A stretch of DNA of 64,000 nucleotides from positions 1-64,000 of the IMG/VR virus record IMGVR_UViG_3300046804_004538; one strand, given 5' to 3'. This stretch comes from a virus. The stretch's first letter is position 1; every line of letters starts with the position of its first letter. Of the stretch, positions 59,019-64,000 are shown one piece after another. A model generated the notes under the pieces. The model did not search any database, was not told where the DNA came from, and saw only the letters and a list, made by a program, of their open reading frames with translations. The position numbers and the translations under genes were made by a program.

Positions 59019-59651
59019 TTATCCTAAACCAAAGAGTGTATTCGCAGAAATGACGGTGTAAGTATTTGCTGCGGTCTTGAATATGGAATAACTGAATAGA
59101 TTGATTTCCGCACTTGAAATTGACACGTTTGCTGGTCGTGTGTTTCCAGCATAGTATAATGTTTGTGTTACACCGTCAATTGCAAGGTTTGCTTGATGTC
59201 GCACAGTCCCATGCTTGACCGCAATGGCCAATGAAGTTGTCTCACCAATTGTTGTTACTGAATCAAATGTGTTCTGTGTATTTGCACGAATGTTGAATGT
59301 TACATTTGCGGTTGTGTTGGCATTGAAGAAAAACACGGTGCTATTCGCAACATCAATATTGACATTACCACCAATAGCAATAGAATTAATGTTTGCTTCT
59401 TCTAGAACTCTTGTGAGAGAGATACTCAGATTGCTGGCCAAAACGTTGCTGGTAATTTGACCAGCAACAATGTTGTTGCCACGAATAGAGTTGGTTGATA
59501 TGTTATTACCAGATACGGCACCAGAACCTATTTTGGAACCGGTGACGGCTTGATCGGCCAAGTCAACACTGACGATAGTGCCGTTGGCAATTCCGACGTT
59601 GGTGACAGCATTCGCAGAGATGCTGTCAACAGTAATTTTGTCTAAAGGCAT
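59019..59651 (-). CDS. Short repeat fibre protein (210 aa)
   Basis: 210 residues. The N-terminal ~75 residues are decapeptide units (VSVDLADQAV, TGSKIGSGAV, SGNNISTNSI, RGNNIVAGQI) shared with fibres at 1-245, 12937 and 19046. The C-terminal ~130 residues form a beta domain (IGGNVNIDVANSTVFFFNAN, TTANVTFNIRANTQNTFDS, TTSLAIAVKHGTVRHQANLA, IDGVTQTLYYAGN) like fibre domains of many marine phages. A TATAAATA late promoter stands 17-26 bases upstream, so it heads the second fibre block. Confidence 0.75.
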   Translation of the reverse strand: MPLDKITVDSISANAVTNVGIANGTIVSVDLADQAVTGSKIGSGAVSGNNISTNSIRGNNIVAGQITSNVLASNLSISLTRVLEEANINSIAIGGNVNIDVANSTVFFFNANTTANVTFNIRANTQNTFDSVTTIGETTSLAIAVKHGTVRHQANLAIDGVTQTLYYAGNTRPANVSISSAEINLFSYSIFKTAANTYTVISANTLFGLG

Positions 59652-59667
59652 AGTAGTCTCCTATTCG

Positions 59668-59677
59668 CTTATTTATA
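59668..59677 (-). promoter_or_regulatory. T4-type late promoter (TATAAATA exact)
   Basis: On the minus strand GTATAAATAAGCG, an exact TATAAATA, 17 bases before the ATG at 59651, followed by an SD (AGGAG). It is the best late promoter match in the window and would drive the second fibre block. Confidence 0.65.
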
Positions 59678-59694
59678 CGAACAGAAGACTTGAC

Positions 59695-59868
59695 TTATCC
59701 TTTGAGTAGTTGCTGTCCTTCAGTACGCAGGTCTTCTTCAAATTCCTGCATATTTAATCTGGCCAATTCTGAACGCAGACTTTCCAGTTGAACTCTATCC
59801 ACATTGGTTTCAGCAATCTTGTCTTCAAGTTCACGTATGCGTTTTCTGATTTGTTCTTTATAAGACAT
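59695..59868 (-). CDS. Small coiled-coil protein (57 aa)
   Basis: 57 residues from the ATG at 59868: MSYKEQIRKRIRELEDKIAE, TNVDRVQLESLRSELARLNM, QEFEEDLRTEGQQLLKG. It is almost entirely a heptad coiled coil. The SD CAGGA lies eight bases upstream. A longer frame (to 59910) overlaps the preceding gene and lacks an RBS. The function is unknown; small coiled-coil proteins often serve as assembly factors. Confidence 0.65.
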   Translation of the reverse strand: MSYKEQIRKRIRELEDKIAETNVDRVQLESLRSELARLNMQEFEEDLRTEGQQLLKG

Positions 59869-60010
59869 AATCTTTTTCCTGCTTGAGTAAGCGGTACAGA
59901 GACTTGTCATGATGCTTTTGATTCTTCAATTGTTGACTCTCATACTGCTCACGGTTTTTATGAAATTTAGTTTTCTTCGGTTTTTGAAATTTCTTACCGC
60001 CAGACAACAT
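59858..60010 (-). CDS. Small basic protein (50 aa)
   Basis: 50 residues: MLSGGKKFQKPKKTKFHKNR, EQYESQQLKNQKHHDKSLYR, LLKQEKDYVL. It is very basic, with a strong SD (AGGAG eight bases upstream). It overlaps the coiled-coil gene by 11 bases. Composition suggests nucleic-acid binding or a phage regulatory peptide, but no motif supports this. Confidence 0.55.
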   Translation of the reverse strand: MLSGGKKFQKPKKTKFHKNREQYESQQLKNQKHHDKSLYRLLKQEKDYVL

Positions 60011-60021
60011 ATTTATTGCTC

Positions 60022-60564
60022 CTAAAAGATAATATCTGCAATTTCATATTCTACCAACTCTTCTGCCGTCAACCAAACATCGGTTGGCCGCAGAAACTTG
60101 GATTTCACATCTTTAACCGACAGTTTTGAACAGTCGGAAAGAATCTTTGCCATCTTGTGATGGTACCTGTCACACTCTTTAGCATATGCCCGCATGTCAT
60201 GATACTTACCACCCATTTCATCATTGAACTGGTGAATCATCACGGTCGTGTTCTTACCAATCGCACGATAGCCTTTTTCACCAGCAGCAAACACCACAAA
60301 TGCCGCACTCATGAGATTACCATATGCAAGTGTACGAACGGGCAAGCCTAGGCCTAACATCAAGTCGGCCAATCCAATCGCATCACCTAGATTACCACCT
60401 TCTGAGTTAATGTGTAGCGTCAGTGGCTTTTCAATCTTGTTGAACTTTGCATAAAGCAGCCAGCGTGATGCAGCCTCAATATTTGTAGGTTCAATGCTAC
60501 CAGACAAAAAGTGTGCATAGTGTTCAAACTGTACTTCTTGTACTTCGTTCTCTTTGTCGCTCAT
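60022..60564 (-). CDS. clpP: ClpP-like serine protease (180 aa)
   Basis: 180 residues (bacterial ClpP about 195). Fold and active site match: PLTLHINSEGGNLGDAIGLA (oxyanion region), AYGNLMSAAFVVFAAGEKGY with the nucleophile Ser of MSAA, TTVMIHQFNDEMGGKYHDMR with the catalytic His of MIHQ, and LRPTDVWLTAEELVEYEIAD with the Asp. A complete Ser-His-Asp triad suggests an active protease. The phage could use it for protein turnover or capsid maturation, or to redirect host Clp (inference). It overlaps galE by 41 bases. Confidence 0.8.
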   Translation of the reverse strand: MSDKENEVQEVQFEHYAHFLSGSIEPTNIEAASRWLLYAKFNKIEKPLTLHINSEGGNLGDAIGLADLMLGLGLPVRTLAYGNLMSAAFVVFAAGEKGYRAIGKNTTVMIHQFNDEMGGKYHDMRAYAKECDRYHHKMAKILSDCSKLSVKDVKSKFLRPTDVWLTAEELVEYEIADIIF

Positions 60565-61516
60565 ACCAATTATATGCCGTTCTCAAAATAGATTTTAAAT
60601 CGTGCTTGGGTTTGAAATTTAGATGTTCTTTGGCGGCATCGGAGTTGGCGACTAGCCTTCGTGGGTCACCTTCTCTTCGTTTACCGATTGTGTATTGAAT
60701 TGGAACTTCTAGTTCCTGTTTAGCAGCATCAATCACTTGTAGTACAGTATAACCTTTACCAGTGCCTAGATTGAATAAACTAGGCTGATTTTTTCCTTTT
60801 TTCTGTAAATATTCGTCAGCCAGAAGATGTGCTTCTGCAACATCAGACACATGAACATAATCACGAATGCAAGTGCCATCTACCGTTTGATAGTCGTTTC
60901 CATATACGATGAACTCTTCGTTATTTAGACTTTTGAACATTAGTGGAATCAAATGCGTTTCTGGTTCATGGTCTTCACCCATCTCACCATCAGGATCAGC
61001 ACCCGACAAATTAAAGAAACGAAAAATAATTGAATTCACTTTCGCATCACGAATCGCACACTCAGCCGCATACTTGCTATTGGCATACGGATTGTTGTTA
61101 TCTATTTCTGCTTTCTCAGAGAGGCTGGTAAACTGAGAACGATAAACGCCGGCAGTAGAAGAATAAACAATATTCTTAACATCAAATTCTCTCATTATTT
61201 GTAACAGATTAGTAGTGCCACCAACATTTACTTGCCAATACTTTTCTGGCTTGTGAACAGATTCACCAACTTCAATCAAACCAGCAAGGTGAAACACTAC
61301 ATCAAATTGTTTTTCATGGACTCTTTGAAAATATTCAAATGTTTCATACAGGTCGTTCAAATTTCTGACATCACCGATTGTGTGATTGTCCCAATACTTT
61401 TTATTTTCTGGAAGCATCAAATCAAAACAGAAAGTATAATACCCTGCTTTTTTGAGTGCTTTCGCTAAATGTGAACCAAGATAACCTGCGCCACCAGTTA
61501 CTAGTGCTGTTCTCAT
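60524..61516 (-). CDS. galE: UDP-glucose 4-epimerase-like SDR (GalE, 330 aa)
   Basis: 330 residues, the normal GalE length. The N-terminal NAD-binding motif VTGGAGYLGSHLAKALKKAG (GxxGxxG), FHLAGLIEVGESVHKPEKYW, the SSTAGVY Ser and the catalytic YxxxK in NPYANSKYAAE, then FRFFNLSGADPDGEMGEDHE and DYVHVSDVAEAHLLA are all present. It interconverts UDP-glucose and UDP-galactose, feeding glycan or LPS synthesis. It starts at the end of the RmlC-like gene (4-base overlap) in a sugar-modification cassette. Confidence 0.9.
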   Translation of the reverse strand: MRTALVTGGAGYLGSHLAKALKKAGYYTFCFDLMLPENKKYWDNHTIGDVRNLNDLYETFEYFQRVHEKQFDVVFHLAGLIEVGESVHKPEKYWQVNVGGTTNLLQIMREFDVKNIVYSSTAGVYRSQFTSLSEKAEIDNNNPYANSKYAAECAIRDAKVNSIIFRFFNLSGADPDGEMGEDHEPETHLIPLMFKSLNNEEFIVYGNDYQTVDGTCIRDYVHVSDVAEAHLLADEYLQKKGKNQPSLFNLGTGKGYTVLQVIDAAKQELEVPIQYTIGKRREGDPRRLVANSDAAKEHLNFKPKHDLKSILRTAYNWYERQRERSTRSTV

Positions 61517-62004
61517 CTATCTCTTTCTGAAAGAATAGGGTTTTTAATTGGCCAGAAGATATTGAAACGCTCGTCGTTCCACTTCACAGTGTATTGTGAA
61601 GCACGGTCATAGTATTGGTCTAGTTTATAACTGAATACACATTTCTCAGACATCACCAAATGTGCATTGCCATGTTTTGGCGGCAGCAGCACTTGATATC
61701 CATTACGGTCAGATAGTGTAAATTCTTGCCATTGTCCGTATTGGTCAGAATCTTCATCAAGATTAATTACAATTTGATAGATTGTGCCATGTAAACAAGA
61801 AACAAGTTTTGTAGTTCTATCATCACCATGAATACCACGTAAGGTATGACGGCGTGATGTAGATACACTATCAAGAATAAAGTTTACACCTAACTGTGCG
61901 TAATTATCTTTGTGCCATGTTTCAATGTTCGTACCACGATAATCTTCATGCACAGTTGGTTTGATGAGTTTTACACCTTTGAGATTTGTATCTTCAATTA
62001 TCAT
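61513..62004 (-). CDS. RmlC-like dTDP-4-dehydrorhamnose 3,5-epimerase family protein (163 aa)
   Basis: 163 residues from the ATG at 62004. Cupin-type epimerase pattern: DTNLKGVKLIKPTVHEDYRG (E-DxRG), FILDSVSTSRRHTLRGIHGD (SxSxxxxLRGxH with the catalytic His), TTKLVSCLHGTIYQIVINLD, LLPPKHGNAHLVMSEKCVFS and YSYKxxxYYD-like FSYKLDQYYD. Family members act on dTDP-4-keto sugars in surface polysaccharide synthesis. With no other rml genes here, its substrate may come from the host. Confidence 0.8.
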   Translation of the reverse strand: MIIEDTNLKGVKLIKPTVHEDYRGTNIETWHKDNYAQLGVNFILDSVSTSRRHTLRGIHGDDRTTKLVSCLHGTIYQIVINLDEDSDQYGQWQEFTLSDRNGYQVLLPPKHGNAHLVMSEKCVFSYKLDQYYDRASQYTVKWNDERFNIFWPIKNPILSERDR

Positions 62005-62179
62005 TAGTTCTACCCCAATCAATCTTTAACCAGACACGTTCATGAATATAATGTAAAATTGTCAAAACAATATTAATTATAATTGCAGCATTGAGTCCTG
62101 ACCATATTGCTGTAACTAATGTGGCGATAACTCTCCATACAACTGCTCGTACTATCGTTCTTTTATGTGTCTCTGACAT
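61994..62179 (-). CDS. DUF2061 membrane protein (61 aa)
   Basis: 61 residues from the ATG at 62179: MSETHKRTIVRAVVWRVIAT, LVTAIWSGLNAAIIINIVLT, ILHYIHERVWLKIDWGR. The KR..VRAVVWRVIAT start, a hydrophobic middle and the YIHERVW end are the DUF2061 pattern. It is a small inner-membrane protein with two helices, found beside glycan genes in several phages and bacteria. The ATG overlaps the glycosyltransferase stop as TAATG. Confidence 0.75.
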   Translation of the reverse strand: MSETHKRTIVRAVVWRVIATLVTAIWSGLNAAIIINIVLTILHYIHERVWLKIDWGRTNDN

Positions 62180-62931
62180 TATCCACTCACAATTGTTATA
62201 CCAGGTCCAACAATATACTCTTCTTTGAATTGCTGCTTCCAAGGAAAGCCATTCGGGTAATTCTTTTCGTTTTCTGCATTGCCTTTTTCAAAGAACTCAG
62301 CATTCACAGAATTTGGATTACCGTCTAAGCGATAGCACAATGAATACTCTCTTGAGCATGAATAGTTTGGAAAGTATTGTTTTAGCGCATTAAAGAACTG
62401 TCTATCAGCACCCCATTGACCATACCATGCTGCACCAAGTTTACGTGCAATGTCTGCTTTGATCATGAATGATGATGTGTCAATGTGAAACGCATCTTTA
62501 TTGAAATAGATTGGCCATTGACCTAGCGACTCACAATTATCTTCTGCAACAAAGTTACCTTCTTTGTCAAAAACTTTTCTTAGTGAGTATGCCCAATCAA
62601 CACCTTTTTTGATTCTCTCCACAAGTTTCTCAACGTGATTAGGCTCAAGCCAATTGTCTTCGTCAAGATAACAGATAACATCAGCATTGACAAGAAAACC
62701 ACATGCAGCATATACACGATGGCCATACCAGCCTTTGCCGACATTTTCTTCCAAACGGACTGTTTTGATTCTGGTTGCATCTTCAAGTTGGTGCCATATT
62801 TTACTCTCATGTTCTTTACCATCAAGAAAAAGATAATGCGTCAGATTGTCATATGTTTGCTCTTCTACAGATTGAACACAATCACTGAGTGTTGTTGCTC
62901 CAATTGTCGGTGTCACTACTGCTACTTTCAT
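62179..62931 (-). CDS. Family 2 glycosyltransferase (250 aa)
   Basis: 250 residues. GT-A fold motifs: MKVAVVTPTIGATTLSDCVQ, SVEEQTYDNLTHYLFLDGKE, VGKGWYGHRVYAACGFLVNA and DVICYLDEDNWLEPNHVEKL with the DED triad for metal/nucleotide-sugar binding, followed by the acceptor half (SFMIKADIARKLGAAWYGQW). GT2 enzymes transfer sugars to surface glycans or proteins. Position in the cassette suggests modification of a host surface glycan or of phage structures. Its start overlaps the upstream gene by 50 bases. Confidence 0.8.
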   Translation of the reverse strand: MKVAVVTPTIGATTLSDCVQSVEEQTYDNLTHYLFLDGKEHESKIWHQLEDATRIKTVRLEENVGKGWYGHRVYAACGFLVNADVICYLDEDNWLEPNHVEKLVERIKKGVDWAYSLRKVFDKEGNFVAEDNCESLGQWPIYFNKDAFHIDTSSFMIKADIARKLGAAWYGQWGADRQFFNALKQYFPNYSCSREYSLCYRLDGNPNSVNAEFFEKGNAENEKNYPNGFPWKQQFKEEYIVGPGITIVSG

Positions 62932-63364
62932 GCCAACTCCTTAATAACCAAGATGAAGAATTCTTTTTGTTGCTACCACCCACACCATATACAAAGTTGA
63001 TACCGGGCACATTTGCTTCTGCGTTGTTTGTTTCATTGCGGTCGCCACCATTCGCAAACCATATTTGATAATTTGAAAGTACGGGCAACACTTGACGGTA
63101 ATGATCCCTTACACGTTCAAGTAAGTCACATGCGGTGCCATCCGAATCATCAAACTCCCACACTTCATCAACCCAACGAATTGATTCTAACACGGCACGG
63201 CGTTCACGTATGTCCATGAACGGTTTGCCCTTCTTGCGTGTGAGCCATTCATCAGAGTTTAGACCAACGATAAGTTTGTCACCAATACCTGATGCTTCAC
63301 GCAACAAGGCTAGATGACCCGAATGAATAGGATCAAATCCACCAGAGACAACAACAATTTTCAT
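62882..63364 (-). CDS. Nucleotidyltransferase, RfaE-C/TagD-like (160 aa)
   Basis: 160 residues. The HIGH-type signature GGFDPIHSGHLALLREASGI and the LIVGLNSDEWLTRKKGKPFM loop (N-S-D), then RERRAVLESIRWVDEVWEFD and FANGGDRNETNNAEANVPGI, match cytidylyl/adenylyltransferases such as glycerol-3-phosphate cytidylyltransferase or the heptose adenylyltransferase domain. It likely activates a sugar or polyol phosphate for the cassette. The C-terminal tail (WHESSSSDTDNWSNNTQ) lies in the overlap with the next gene and looks less conserved. Confidence 0.8.
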   Translation of the reverse strand: MKIVVVSGGFDPIHSGHLALLREASGIGDKLIVGLNSDEWLTRKKGKPFMDIRERRAVLESIRWVDEVWEFDDSDGTACDLLERVRDHYRQVLPVLSNYQIWFANGGDRNETNNAEANVPGINFVYGVGGSNKKNSSSWLLRSWHESSSSDTDNWSNNTQ

Positions 63365-63795
63365 ATAACTAAATCAGGAAATGCTTCTTTTACTAGATTA
63401 GCAGTGAGATGTTTTACCTTGAATTTTTTTTGTAGAACATCAAGTATAATCGCAGCCTCATCTTTGTGTAATGATTCTACCATAACTAAAATTTGTTGCG
63501 TAGTCTTTTCTGCGGTAAAACCTTCAGGACGCATAGGATGATTCTTGATAAACCGATACATCTTCGGCATCTGTGTATCAAGATAAGCATAATTCAAACC
63601 AGCAGGTTCTTTTGCTGGTCGATACCTATCAGGTAGCACAATATCAAATTCTATGGCGGGATTGAATACTAATTGAAGAAAGAAACGAAAACGTTCATCA
63701 CCCTCACGGCGTAGAATGTTTATTCGGTCTTGTTTAGTTGTGGCATTTTCAAACTCCTCAAATATTTCGGAGTATAGTTTTTCAGAACTCATCAA
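63361..63795 (-). CDS. DUF6433 family protein (144 aa)
   Basis: 144 residues starting MMSSEKLYSEIFEEFENATT, then KQDRINILRREGDERFRFFL, QLVFNPAIEFDIVLPDRYRP, KEPAGLNYAYLDTQMPKMYR, FIKNHPMRPEGFTAEKTTQQ. I recognise this as the DUF6433 family of T4-like cyanophages and pelagiphages. It may bind nucleic acid or assist replication, but its function is not established. It overlaps the nucleotidyltransferase start by four bases and the upstream partial gene by 14 bases. Confidence 0.8.
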   Translation of the reverse strand: MMSSEKLYSEIFEEFENATTKQDRINILRREGDERFRFFLQLVFNPAIEFDIVLPDRYRPAKEPAGLNYAYLDTQMPKMYRFIKNHPMRPEGFTAEKTTQQILVMVESLHKDEAAIILDVLQKKFKVKHLTANLVKEAFPDLVI

Positions 63796-64000
63796 TTACC
63801 TCAATTAGATTTTTTAGTTTGTTTGCAATCATGTAATTCATAAAGTGTTGCTTAGTGTGACCAGCAGCACTTTCATATGTATCTATAATACTTTTCTGAA
63901 GTGTTTCTGGCACTTTGGTTAAATCAATCATCATTTCGTTGCGTTTGTAATTACGCAACATTTCACCTTCGCAGAAATCCTCTGGTGCTTGATTCAGCCA
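63782..64000 (-). CDS. C-terminal part of an unidentified protein (runs off the right edge)
   Basis: The frame is open from the window edge to TGA at 63784-63782 and gives 72 residues: WLNQAPEDFCEGEMLRNYKR, NEMMIDLTKVPETLQKSIID, TYESAAGHTKQHFMNYMIAN, KLKNLIEVIDEF. Coding is supported by composition and overlap with DUF6433. No family can be assigned from this fragment. Confidence 0.55.
   Translation of the reverse strand, partial: WLNQAPEDFCEGEMLRNYKRNEMMIDLTKVPETLQKSIIDTYESAAGHTKQHFMNYMIANKLKNLIEVIDEF

Noticed and set aside
1-64000. Integrase, attachment site or insertion sequence
   Set aside because: None was seen; gene content and order fit a virulent T4-like phage.

Overview
The window is a contiguous part of the genome of a T4-like marine myovirus. 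It holds a near-complete baseplate module with T4 synteny (gp48, gp53, gp27-like, gp5, gp25, gp6, gp7-like and gp8 on the minus strand; gp4, a gp2-like protein, gp54 and gp26 on the plus strand). It also holds the T4 replication/late-transcription block gp33-gp59-gp32 and several families typical of marine cyanophages and pelagiphages: DUF4815, glycine-rich fibres, NAAF-repeat fibres, DUF6433, DUF2061 and a phage ClpP. The DNA is AT-rich. The phage carries a circularly permuted (two-piece) tmRNA gene, an arrangement known from alphaproteobacteria and a few other lineages. Together these suggest a phage of a marine alphaproteobacterium such as SAR11. The host is an inference.

Layout. 1-20.5 kb (minus strand) is a large adhesin/tail-fibre island: repeat fibres, a glycine-rich tip protein, a 1392-residue double-propeller adhesin, small beta-sandwich proteins and tail-fibre-assembly-like chaperones. 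20.5-36.6 kb (minus) is the baseplate: a 1782-residue DUF4815 protein, then gp8, gp7-like, gp6, gp25, gp5 without a lysozyme domain, gp27-like, gp53 and gp48. At 36.6 kb transcription diverges. 36.6-45.2 kb (plus) holds gp4, gp2-like, gp54, gp26 with a probable -1 frameshift extension, and three tandem paralogous hub/tape-measure-like proteins, two of which end in different peptidoglycan hydrolase domains (GH19-like and M15-like).

45.2-55.9 kb (minus) carries gp32, a HAD phosphatase, gp59, gp33, an exported SleB-type wall hydrolase, many small early/middle-type genes, the permuted tmRNA, a PD-(D/E)XK nuclease, a lipoprotein, a SWIM zinc-finger protein and a 2OG-Fe(II) oxygenase-like protein. 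Three small genes here have near-consensus sigma-70 promoters whose -10 boxes lie only 5-9 bases from the start codon, so their mRNAs may be leaderless. 55.9-59.7 kb (minus) is a second fibre block (two glycine-rich proteins and a repeat fibre behind a TATAAATA late promoter). 59.7-64 kb (minus) holds ClpP, GalE, an RmlC-like epimerase, a DUF2061 membrane protein, a GT2 glycosyltransferase and a nucleotidyltransferase, which look like a surface-glycan cassette, then DUF6433 and the end of an unidentified gene.

The most interesting points are the permuted phage tmRNA with a recognisable tag and G3-U70 pair, the A_AAT_TTT slippery site at the end of gp26, the triplicated hub proteins that appear to replace the gp5 lysozyme, a repeat domain shared by gp6, gp7-like and gp8, the heptad fibre, and the putative leaderless promoters.
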